The notes under the pieces are model-generated. The model was not told where the DNA came from, did no database searches, and worked only from the letters and a program-made list of their open reading frames with translations. Positions 36,401-49,700 of a stretch of 64,000 nt of DNA are shown here, in pieces (positions within the stretch are counted from its first letter, which is position 1; each line of letters starts with the position of its first letter). The position numbers were made by a program, and so were the translations under genes. Source of the DNA: Pycnopodia helianthoides (lineage: Eukaryota; Echinodermata; Asteroidea; Forcipulatida; Asteriidae); contig CM063255.1 in the NCBI GenBank assembly GCA_032158295.1, positions 4,431,501-4,495,500 on the forward strand. Direction: 5' to 3'.

Positions 36401-37711
36401 ATTTTCATGGACACAAGGTACTGGCACTCATGCCTCGTAATATCCCTTTTTTCCTGGGGGATTCTGTGTAATCCCTGATTCCAGACCTTTGTCCTGTTGT
36501 TGTACAAATGTGGCATACAAGAATGGAAAGGCTACCACCATCGGCTCAACGGGAGGTAAGTCTGAGCTTTCCGAGATTCTAGCATACCATGGCAGATTAT
36601 CGGCCGAACTTCTGAAAATCACGGTAAGTGCCTACTCATATTTTCACCAAAAAAATATCAAATCCCTGCGCTTATTGTGAGAACGTTTGTTACAGTTGTA
36701 TTGCTTTTGTCAAGTCAGGGTTTCATTGTGGCAATGGTATTTTTAAAAGCGTTCTAAATGATACTCCAGAAGTTCAAAAAAGTGACTTACATTCAGTAGT
36801 GATAACACCAATATTGCACCTGAGTTGTTCATCGGATTGTGAGGTTTATCTGCAACATGAAAAGAAAATTTTAAAAATATACTATAATAATACTACTAAT
36901 AATAATAATGAAAATTTATAAAGCGGACAAAATCACAAAAATGCTCATGGGGCTATTTCATAACAAGTACAAGATTACTAAAGATTATATTTAAAAAAAG
37001 AGTACTGCTGAAAAACCAGAAAAGAACTTACTTCATTAATGAAATGTTTTTAGTTTTTTAAAACTGGTTTAAAGGGAAAGTGATTGCAAATTGGAATAAA
37101 CTACCTGAGAATAATTGATGGCAATTAAAAAACAATCAATTGGTAGAAAAACAGCAGTTTATGATATTTTAAATCTGAGGTCAGAAACGTTTCTCAGTTG
37201 TGTATTCCTATTAGGGATTATTCTTCCTTTGTGGACATGACCGCTCCAGGTTTTTGGTGATATCTGACAGAAACATTTCTCAGATTCAAATTTGGGGGAT
37301 GAAATGACATCTTTTTCCATATCCACAGTTATTTTTGAATTGAAATATTTCTGAAAATGCTTTATACTATCGAAAGTTGCTGTACTTCTAACCAAGTCAG
37401 TTTTTATTGCCATTCATTTTTAGAGTGATTACCAATCGTGTACCTTCCCTTTAAATTGTTACACTTACTGTTATTATTTAGGCAGAGATCATTGAAGGTA
37501 CGGCCGCTAGGTTCGTGCCCCACAAACCTGTGGACATATCAGCACCGTGCTTGGTCAGGACCTCGGAGTAGATGGGGGCCTTGCTGCAAGACTGCAACGA
37601 GAAGGGAATGTTGGTGTCACCGATGGAGTGCCGCTGGCCGTCGATGGTGCAGAGTGACACGCCCCAGTGATCTGGTTTTGTCGGGCTAGTTGAGGTATGT
37701 ACGTTGCTAAC

Positions 37712-37750
<39 letters not shown>

Positions 37751-40700
37751 AGAGAGAGAGAGAGAGAGAGAGTTTGGAAACATCATCAGAAAAGTTGTCG
37801 TTAACAAAAAAATCACAGAATAAAATCATGAGGTGAAATCTGGCACTAAGCTTGCCTCGTTAACTGGAACAAGAGGGGTAGAGTGTGTTTGAGTATAAGA
37901 AATCATTTTTGTTCTTTTTTTGGGGGGGGGGAGGGAGGGGCCTCCCTCTGCTATATATCAGGCATGGCATACAGTGATGGTTCCGAGGCCGTATTCGAAT
38001 AGACACAATTGGCGACCGGTGTCACGTGATTCATAGTTGGTAGGGTGTACTCGTAGTGTGCATGGAAAAGCATGACTGCGCTTCCAAGTGCTGCTGCCGA
38101 ATGTGGGAAGCACTCGTGTGTTTTCCATGCACACTGCGCGTCGCTTCGCTTGGTTTGTTTACATTGTACACCCATTATGAGTCATGTGACTCCGGTTGCT
38201 GATTGGTGTAATGGCGGCTACAATAGGGTGTTGTTAAGGACGCCTATGCTTCAACGTGTGATGACGTAGAAATCTAGCCATAGCCGTAGCTGTAGCCGCT
38301 AATTTGGACACGGCCTACGATACAAGTTTGTGATCTTGTGGAAAGTTTCTTGAAATTCAAGAATTGTTCCATGTTTTTGGGGGTTGGATTAAAATAATCT
38401 CACCTCCCCATCAGTATTCAACTTGATCTTCTCATACAATTGGTCCACTTCGGCAGTAAATTCCTGAAAGTCGGGCACAATGAACATGTTGCGTAAAGCT
38501 CGGCCTATAAGTACGATGTTCTCCGATATGCACCTGAAGATGTCAAAAAGGAACACAAAGAAAACACAATAACATTTCAAGTATTCATTGATGATGATGT
38601 GGAACATTGTGACTGAGAGATATAAAGTCCATTAAAAATTACACTTCCAAATTGAACTGCAGTGTTTTGTGATGATTCTGTTGTACTGAGGACCGTAGTA
38701 AAATAGTAATGATTTACATGGGATCAGGCACACATGTACATGTACCGTCATAATCAGAGTCTAACCTTTGGTTAGGAGGTTGTACACCGGACAGAAACTG
38801 TGGCGTACACATACCTTTAAAGACACTGGACACCTTTGTAATTGTCAAAGACCAGTCCTCTCACTTGGTGTATCTCAACATATGCACAAAATAACAAACC
38901 TGTGAAAATTTGAACTCAATTGGTCAGTCGAAGTTGGAGATAATAATGGAAGAAAAGACACCCTTGTCCATGTTGTCACACGAAGATGTGTGCTTTCAGA
39001 TGCTTGATTTCGAGACCTCACGCGTGAGGTCTCAAAATCAATTCAAATATTTTACTGAAAATTACTTCTTTCTCAAAAACTACGTTTCTCACAATGTTTC
39101 ATACTATCAACAGCTCTCCATTGCTCATTACCAAGCAAGTTTTTATGCTATACAATAGTGTCCAGTGCCTTTAAGTGCAGGGATTGAAACCACTGAGCCC
39201 AACCTGGATCCCTTTGGCATGCAGTGCAATCAGTTGCCTACATGACCCCCTTGCACAACACGGAACGCACCTCCCACGATGCGCGTCTACCATTTCCACC
39301 ATTTGGGAGTCAACCATGTCAACTCCTTTGTGTACATTTTGCCTACCAAAATGGCTGACAGGATAGTCGCCTGTAAGTGCTGGTGCATTGTGCAAGGGGG
39401 TCAATGAAAACAAATGGCCTGGTAAAAACTGCTTTGTGCGACAAGGTCCTGACATACATGCAGTTCATATGGTAGTGTGTAAACTATATAGATTAATTTA
39501 TATTCAAATGAAAATTTTAGTCTTTCAATGGTTTAAATTAAACTGCTACTAATTCCCTTTCTAATGATCTTCATTGGTCTTATAATCTTTCAAATTAATA
39601 ATAAACCACAAGGGAAACTGACTGGGTTAAGTTTTAAATGATTTGGGGTTGAACAAAGAAAAAATTACTAGATCGGGATTTGAACCAACGACCTCCGGAT
39701 TAATGTACCGACACTCTACCAACTGAGCTATCTAGCCCTATATTGGCGGTCTCCCTATATTGCCAATATCTTTGTTTGGGGGTGCCAGTCAGAAGCCATA
39801 CAACCGTTAAATGCTGTGTAGCCAGAGATCACACCCAAGCTTACGATACAACCTGGAGACCAACTCCGTTGGTAGAGCGCCGACACGTTAAATCCAGAGG
39901 TCGTTGGGTAAAATCCCGCTCTGATCAATTTTTCTTTGTTCAGCCCTCAAATCGTCTTATAATCCAAATTAGTTGTATTTCCAAATAACCCCAAATTCTG
40001 GTGTTCTCCAATGTGGCGAGTAAATGAGTTGAGATGAGCATATCTAAAATATTTAAAATGTCATGAATGTTAAGAGTAGATCAAACATAATGTACACAAG
40101 TCAAATACAAACCACAGAAGAATGTTTATTAGTGTGCTGTGAAAAGAATACACCTAGACTATGAAAAACACAGAGGAATTGCAAGTACTGTCAAACTCAA
40201 CACTGTGTTTATTTTCTCATTTAAAGGTATTGTACACTTTTGGTAACAACTCAAAATCAGTGTCCACATTTTGTGTGATTAAACATAAGCATGAACAAAC
40301 AAACCTGTGAAAGTTTGAGCTCAATTGGTCATCGAGGTCACGAGAAAATAGTGAAAATAGATCTTATGTGTTTTCTGTTTTTTCAAATTATCGCGCGCGA
40401 TAATTACTATTGTTTTACTCGTTTCTCAGAAACGATAGCACTTTAGGCAGAAATATTTTAAGGAACCCTTTCTACCATTACTTACTTTAAATCATGTAAG
40501 TTATGTGTGAACATTGTGTTTTTCGATCTTACCAATAGTGTACAGGGCCTTTAAATAGATAGACTGCTTTGAGTGCTACAGTTAAAGACACTGGACACCT
40601 TTCGTAATTGTCAAAGACCAGTCCTCTCAGTTGGTGTATCTCAACATATGCACAAAATAACAAACCTGTGAAAATTTGAACTCAATTGGTCGTCGAAGTT

Positions 40701-43700
40701 GCGAGATAATAATGGAAGAAAAAACACCCTTGTCACACAAAGTTGTGTGCTTTCAGATGCTTGATAAGTTGATTTTGAGACCTCACGAGTGAGGTCTCAA
40801 AATCAGTTCAAATATTTTACTGAGAAATTACTTCTTTCTCAAAAACTACGTTACTTCAGAGGGAGCCGTTTCTCACAATGTTTTATACTATCAACAGCTC
40901 TCCATTGCTTGTTACCAAGTAAGTTTTTATGCTAACAACTATTTTGAGTAATTACCAATAGTGTCCCGTGCCTTTAAAACTAAGACCACTCAGATGATCC
41001 CTGGCACATTCTATTTTTCCCCCGAGGCAACGCGGAGAGAAGATCGTCTGCTCCGGGAAGCACCAAGGGAGTCGTAGTTTTTTTTACCATAGCACAAGTA
41101 AAAGCAGTCAATATTTGTTTTGTAACACCCCATACAATGTACATGTATTGTGCTTCGAGACGTGTACGTGCATGTACCAAGAATCTGATGTTGCTACGAC
41201 AGTGCCTGAATTTGACACTGGACCGCAGGCCCAAGGCCAGTGATTTTAGCATTGGGCCAGTAAACTCATGACCGGACAAGTCCGGCGGTCTTGTGTTTTC
41301 AATTCAATAACAGTTCCTGTAACTAACTCTATAATATCTTGAAGAGTAAACAAATTATGTTCAAATGTTGACTTTGAGTAATAATTTGAATTTACTTAAT
41401 ACCCTTAAAGACACTTGAGGTACATGTATATATACATATATAAACCTTGTCTTAGTGCTTGTTCAATTAAATGCAAGTGAAACTGTGCAAGGAAGGCTTT
41501 TTCTCAGTTTGAATCTGGTCTTGTAAAATTATTTCAGGTCCAGTAAACATTTTGAGATACAAGTCCTATGGTCTTGTGGATTTTCCCCCAAAATTTGAGC
41601 CCTGTATGGGTGAAGTACTTGTGGTTGCTACAGTTACAGTTCAATGTTTGCTACGGACATAGCGTGTGGCCTTCGCATGGCTTCCTAGTACATGTACATG
41701 TAGTGAAAGTCAGAAAAACATACATCAATGTACATTATTGTACCATTCATGACACCAGGGCTTGAATTTGGGCGAAAAACCCACAAGACCACAGGACTTG
41801 TATCTCAAAATGTTTACTGGACCAGAAATAATTTTACAAGACCAGATTCAAACTGAGAAAAGACTTCCTTGCAAAGTTTAACTTGCATTTAATTTAACAA
41901 GCACTAACACATATAAGAGAAGATTTACCTCATTTGTCTTTATAGTATTACGTATATTTCAAATCATTACTCAAAGTCAACATTTGAACTTAATTTGTTT
42001 CTGTTCAAAACATTATAGAGTGAGGTAAATGTACTGTACATGAATTGTTATTGAATTGAAACCACAAGACCGCTGGACTTGTCTGGTCATGAGTTTACTG
42101 GCCCAATGCTAAAATCACTGGCCTCGGGCCTGCGGTCCAGTGTCAAATTCAAGCCCTGGACACACTTTGAACCAATCCACAGGGGTGTCAAGGCCGAACG
42201 GATAAGAGCACCGGACTCAAGCTCTGGTGTTTCTGTTCAGCAGAGTGTGGGTTCGAGTCCTGGTCGTGACACTCGTGTCCCTGAACAAGACACTTAACTA
42301 TGATTGCTTCTCTTCACCCAGGGGTATAAATGGGTACCTGCGAGGGTAGAGGTTGATATTGTGTATGAAAAAGCCTTCGGAGCGCCACAGCAGCTCGGGG
42401 CTGTATACTCCCCAGGGAGCTGAGAAAGATTACAGGAATGCTATTGGCCCAATGACCAGGGCGCTAATGTAAAGCGCATTGATACATTATTGTAATGTAA
42501 ATGCGCTATATAAGAACTAGTTATTATTATTATTAAAGGCAGAACTCAGAAAGAGGTAATATGAGAGAGAGCTTTCAAACACATGTCAAACCTATTTAGG
42601 GCTATACTAGGTAAGTGGTTCTCAACATGAATGCTAAGACATCACATCACATTGATATCAAGGCTGCATGTTACAGCTGTCTTCACTTTTAATGCCATTC
42701 CACTGCTCCCAAGAAGTACCTAATTTGATAAGGAGGGGCACATACATGCAATGCACTTGTGTATAGAGCAATTCAATGACTGTAGACCTTAAAGGAACAT
42801 TACAGAATTGGTTTTTGCTAACAAAACAGTTGCTGGCAGTGTAAGCCCTTTATGTAATCCACCATATACATAAACTGACAAACCTGTAGAAGTTTGAGAT
42901 CGATCGGCCATCTGGGTCACGAGAAAATAGTGCAAAACCGATTACAAATTTGCATGTGTTATACAATGCATGAATAAAACGCTCATGAGCGATAAACTCC
43001 AATCGGAAATTAGTTTGATTTATTTCTCATCAAATATGGCATTTCAGCCAGAAATATTTATAGGGATGTTTTCTACTATCATCATCATTAGACCGTATAA
43101 GTTTTATGTAAATCTGTGATCAAAAGTGTTTTTTTTACCAATTCTGTAATGTTCCTTTAACTCTCCTTAGTCCTACTCTTGTGAAGTGAGTTGACCAACC
43201 ATGTTTTCTACTATCATCATCATTAGACCGTATAAGTTTTATGTAAATCTGTGATCAAAAGTATATTTTACAATTACCAATTCTGTAATGTGCCTTTAAA
43301 TGCACATGACGCCGTTTGAGTAGGGCGCCCTCGCCTAGTGGTCAAAAGGAAGATTTGCCAATCCTGTGCACTGTGCGTACAAATCTGTGCGCTTCCACCG
43401 TTTCATCATCGATTTACCTCTAAGATGGCCACTTGATAACGTCAATGCATTAAAGGTATTATACACTTTTGGTAACAGCTCAAAATCAGTGTCCACATTT
43501 TGTGTGATTAAACATATGCATGAACAAACAAACCTGTGAAAGTTTGAGCTCAATTGGTCATCGAGGTCACGAGAAAATAGTGAAAAGAGATCTTATGTGT
43601 TTTCTGTTTTTTCCAATTATCGCGCGCGATAATTACTATTGTTTTACTCGTTTCTCAGAAACGATAGCATTTTAGGCAGAAATATTTTAAGGAACCCTTT

Positions 43701-46700
43701 CTACCATTACTTACTTTAAATCATGTAAGTTATGTGTGAATCTGTGAACATTGTGTTTTTCGATCTTACCAATAGTGTACAAGGCCTTTAAGGTCTGTTG
43801 ACCAGTCTTATGGTTCCATACTTCAGGTTGGCATGAACCCAGTTTAAATGCAGTGCCCTCAGCCTCAAGGTTTTTACAAACACCCAAATCCAGTTTTTGT
43901 TTATTGATGATATTTGAATGATCAAGTGGAAGCAAAAGTTCAGTAAGGGTCCAATGTAAACATTCACAATACAAAGTACAGACCTTTATTGCAGGTACTG
44001 TATGAAATCTAGGACTTTTGTAAGCAACTTTCTGAAGGTACCAGTGGATTTAACAATAGTAATATAATAGTACCCACAGTTCTTTATCAAACCCGAGGGC
44101 ATCTCAAAGCACTCATTATCATTTTTACAAGGTATGCACTAGTTATGTTCGAAATATTTGACCCATTTATTTACATAGCACCATATAAAATTGTAATGGT
44201 TTACAAGGTGTTGATGGTACAATCTGCAGCCAATCATACCAGAAACACCAGGGCAAACACCTTCTCTTAAAGGCACTGGACACTTTTGGTAATTACTCAA
44301 AATAATTGTTAGCATAAAAACTTACTTGGTAACGAGCAATGGAGAGCTGTTGATAGTATTAAACATTGTGAGAAACGGCTCCCTCTGAAGTAGCGTAGTT
44401 TTTGAGACAGAAGTAATTTCTCAGTAAAATATTTGGATTGATTTTGAGACCTCACATGTGTGGTCTCGAAATCAATCTGAAAGCACACAACTTCGTGTGA
44501 CAAGGGTGTTTTTTCTTCCATTATTATCTCGCAACTTCGACGACCAATTGAGTTCAAATTTTCACAGGTTTGTTATTTTGTGCATATGTTGAGATACACC
44601 AAGTCTTTGACAATTACCAAAGGTGTCCAGTGTCTTTAAAGTGTCTTGCTGAAGAACACAAGTGTCAAGACCGGGACTCGAACCCACACTCTGCTGATCA
44701 GAAACTACCAGAGCTTGAGTCCGGTGCGCTTGACCACTCAGCCACGACACGCCTATTTCCCACAAGGACCATTTGGTGTAAAATCAACCATGGTGGCGTC
44801 AGGACAATTAAATTTTTACATAAATACTGTATGGACTGAATTGAATTACCCATGAAAAGCTCTTGGTTTTGAATAATATAGACTAAGTATGCTCAGGGCT
44901 CAAATTTTACACTGGACCGCAGGCCCGAGGCCAGTGAATTTAGCTTTGGGCCAGTAAACTCAGGACTGGACAAGTCCGGCTGTCGTGTGTTTTTTAATTG
45001 AATAAATAATACCTCTCTGTGTACTTATCGTAAATTAACAAAAAGTGATGTTAAACTGTTGACTTTGGGTCTGGTAAATATCTCTAAATTCTGTATCAAA
45101 GTTTACTCACCCATAAGACTAAGATCAATCTTTCCTTAGTGCTTGGTCACATAAAACAGTTCACACGAATACACTTTGTAGAAAGTACTTTCTTGTTTAG
45201 AATTAGATTCTGGTCTTGTAAAATAAATTCTGGTCCGGTAAAAAATCTGAGCTACAAACCCTGCGGTCTTGTGGAATCTTACCCCAAATTCAAGCCCTGA
45301 TGCTGGCCTGCCTAAAATCATGATATCATAAGTGATGAACGAAACATGTATATTAGTTCAGTGCTTTGCTACTCCTATTCATGCAGTAATGATTTCAAAT
45401 CAAGGGAATCAAAATTCGGAAGAGGTTTGAAACTAGCGGTTTTAGATTAGACACACTGAGGCCAGGGCCCAATCTCATAGCTAAGCACAACAAAATCATG
45501 CTTACCAGAACCAGAATAGGGGGTTGACGGCCAAAACACCATGTCACCTGTACAATTTGTGACTGGTATCCTGCTGATTACTGCTTAGCAGAAAATTGTT
45601 AAGCAATATTTTTTTGCAGAAGCAGCTCCATGAAATTGGGCCCATGGTGATTTCCCGAGACGTAGTCGAGGTAAAGTAATACCAAGAACCAGGCCTTAAA
45701 AGCCTGTTTTTAAAGGAACATTACAGAATTGGTAAGAACAAAACTTGTAAAATATACTTTTTGATCTCAGATTTACATAAAACTTACACGGTCTAAGGAC
45801 GATGATAGTAGAAAACATCCCTTGAAATATTTCTGTCTGAAATGCCATATTTGATGAGAAATGAATTTAAAACTAATTTTCCGATTGGAGTTTATCACTC
45901 AGTGAGCATTTTATTCATTTGTTGAATCTATATGATTTCATGCAAATGTGTAGTCAGTTTTTCACTATTTTCTCGTGACCCAGATAGCCGATCGATCTCA
46001 AACTTCTACAGGTTTGTCAGTTTATGTATATGGTGGATTACATAAAGTGCTTACACTGCCAGCAACTGTTTTGGTAGCAAAAACCAATTCTGTAATGTTC
46101 CTTTAAACCACCGGTTTAAAACCAATTCAACACACTATGATTCCCATTCACAAAATGTATACCTTTCCGTTAAAAACCTCCAAAAACCCTGTAAAAGTTG
46201 AGAACAGTTTAAGAGTGGTTTTAACCTCAGTTCACCTCCACTCTACAATGAATTTCTATGTGCATGTGTTATGCGCGAAGTAGCTCCTCGCGCAAGTTTC
46301 GAATGTGCGCACAAGTTTGAAACTTGCGAGAGCAAAATGTGCGACCTACCATCTGAAACAGGGCCGTGAAAAGTTGCGCACTCGATGCAATCATCTGATG
46401 GCGCCCTCTTTGACTCAATGTTGAAAGGTCATTTTTTAAACAGACGTTGACCGTGTTTATATCGCATGTTTTTTAAACATGACCCGTGATCTTCCCAAGG
46501 TATTTGTATAAATGATTGATTAAATCACTGGAAAATGTTAGAGGAGATATTATGATAAGGGGTCCATCAATGTACCTTGGATTTGTTGGTTTAGTTACAA
46601 ACACGGTTTATTAGTTACACGTAGGAACTATCAGAAAAGTTATAAATACTGTCAATAATAAAAGCTTACTCGGTAAAAAGATGGTACGGTAACGACTGAT

Positions 46701-49700
46701 CCTGAGAAAATGCAGTTTTAAAATACCTGGCCAGCAGGCAAGAAACAGTGATTAAAAGCATTATTAAAACACAGTCCATGCAAAACTCAATAGGTAAAAA
46801 TTAAAAAACAGTTTCAATGCTCCGTATTTTTGACCGCGTGAGGGCGCTCTCAAAAATAATGGTATCACTTCCGGGGGTATAACTTAAGCGATTACCGTCT
46901 GCTCAGGTAGCTGTGTACAGTTTTAACATCGGCGTTCTGTCACTTCTGTGCGCGAGAGAGTTTAGTCAGTGCTTCTAGAATCTAAGGTGGATTAATAACG
47001 GCTCCTTAAAGAAATACAGAGCCCTGCATCTAATCTTAAAAAATATCAGAACTGGCAGTTCAGCGTGGCTCATCCTTTCCTCTTTATACTTATAGAAACA
47101 ACACTGTTCTCAGCAAACAAAAACTGCTTCAAATACTTCCTCCAGACAGTTAAGGACTGAAACACATTACTACCAGACGTCATATCCATCACGGAAAATA
47201 GGACCTTTAAAGGAGCCGTTATTACGTTAGATTCTAGAAGCACTGACTAAACTCTCTTGCGCACAGAAGTGACAGAACGCCGATGCTAAACTGTACACAG
47301 GTAGCTGAGCAGACGATAAGTTATACCCCCGGAAGTGATAAAAATGTTTTTGAGAGCGCCCTCACGCGGTCAAAAATACGGCGCATTATGAGTGACTTTG
47401 TAGCAATTTGTCTGGAAAAAAAAATGGAAAAATAAAAAAAAATAAGAATCTTTTGTTAGAACTTGGATGATGGTTCTAACAAAGTTGAGGGTCGTTGCTG
47501 ACAAAAAAATGTCTGAGAATAGAAGATCTAAATTTCAGGAGGTACGTTGAAATAATGGCACATCAATATTTTGGTAACCCCTTGAGTTACAAATTTGAAG
47601 GTGTTTTGGGGACAAGATGTAGAGAAGATGTAGATTAAATTAGGAGCAATTTTCCCTTTTAAGTAAAAAAAAAACAACTTGGGTTTCTTTTAACCAGACT
47701 TTCAACTTGAAAAAAAGTCTACAGAACAAAAAGTATGAATCTCGTCCCAGTTCGATGGCACTAGAAGACAAATGTTGAAGTAGCAGGCTTGGAATCTCAT
47801 CTTTTAAAGGGCAAGACCAATTTTTCATTTTGCAAAGGGCACTTCCATCGGAGTTTGTGGGATTCTTTTCAAGGGGGCACCAAGGCCAGGACCTGGGCCC
47901 AATTTCATAGAGCTGCTTCCAGCAGAAACTATTGCTTGACATTTTTTTGCTAAGCAGAAATGAGCAGGATACCAGTCACAAATTGTAAATTAAGACATGG
48001 TACATGTAGTTTGGCTGGTAACCTTAGTCTGGTAAGCGTAAATTTGTTGTGCTAAGCATCTTTTTGCGCTTTTAAAGCAGCTCTATGAAATTGGGCCCTG
48101 GGCAAACAGAGTCCATGGCCTCCATGTAATTCCAAGCCTGATGTAGTACCAATGAAATTTACCACAAATAAAATGTTGTCTTTTGTCTTTGCCTTCTCCC
48201 CGCTTTCCCCCACAGATATCCATATTTTTAGTCTGCCCTATTAACTAATTATTTACTTTACTTCCAACCTTCCATTTTGTCCTTTATGTTTCCAACTTCT
48301 TGTGGTCAAGCCTACTCCTTCCCTCCAAACCCCCCCCCCCCCACTTTTGTCTCCATAATCCCTGCTTACCCCATGTACCCCTGCTCTTTCTGAATGCTTC
48401 TTGCTTTTCTCTCTCCACTCTCTCTATTCATGTACATGTATTTCCACTTGACTGCTCTTGTCACCCTTGTATGCATGTATGTGTGTTGTCTTGTCATTTA
48501 GCCTTCGAGAAAGACTCTGCTAGGGTCGAAACGTCAGGCCACTAACTGATTTTTTGCATTTATACTACATGTCTTTTTGGTTGGTAAGCAGTTTGCAACA
48601 GCTAATTCTATTTTCACAAATGAAATTGGCAAACTCGCCTAGATTATTCTCCAAGATGAGCTACAAAACAGAGTCCAAGCTTACTTTTCAAAGTCCTCCT
48701 TAGCCAGTACACTTTCCCCGATGTTGTCAGGGTACAGCTTCATCACTTGCTCCCTGATCTTGTCCACGGACTCTTTAAGACGAGGGTCCACCTGTCTCAG
48801 CCCCTTGGACGCTAGCACCTGTTCAAGACATATGGCACAGTTTGGATTGTTAACTATTATTAATCAATTTTGTAATTGAACAGAGACAAATTGACTGGAG
48901 TGGAACTTGAACCTGTGACCTCCAAATTAACGTGCCGGCGCTCTACCCACATAATCAGGGATGAGAGTTGATATCTGAAAAAATTCCTGAAAAGGGCGTG
49001 CGTTGTCAACGGCCCCTCGGTTCCCCCTTGTTTTAGACCCTGGAACCTCCCACATGTTTACAGGTTTACAGACTCTAGTGAATCACCAGAAATGCAACAC
49101 AATGTTTGGCCACAATAAGCCATTTGCGTGTTAGATTTGAATATTGTCTGGTACAATGACGTACTTGATCACAAGTTACCACCTAAACTTGAATTCCTCA
49201 GACTACAGAGACAGTTGCTATGTCACATGATTCGGGGCAAGCTTTTACGTAGTTACGTAAGAGACGGCGAACACCCCGACACAATTCTGAATGAATGTGT
49301 ATGGCACAATGGTACCAGGGTTTGCTCATCTTGAGGTTGCTATACAAAAGCTTGCCCCGAACCATTTGACATAGCAACTGTCTCTATAGTCTGAGGAATT
49401 CAAATGTAAGCCGTTACTTGTGACTAAGCAAGTCATTGTACCAAACATTATTCAAATCTAACTTGCAAATGGCTTATTGGTCTACTTCTCTCTTCGGTGA
49501 TTGCTTTACTTTTGTTAAAATATTGAAATTTCTCAACATGCTCTCTGGAGATTTTGAGAAAATCCTGCAATCGGGACAAATCCTGAAGAAACACAATCCT
49601 GTCTACCAAGTGAGGGGCGCTAACGTTAACCCGGAGGACACAGGTTCAAGTCCCACTCAAAACTCAAAACTATTGCAAATTTACCGCCAGATTCTCTTGT

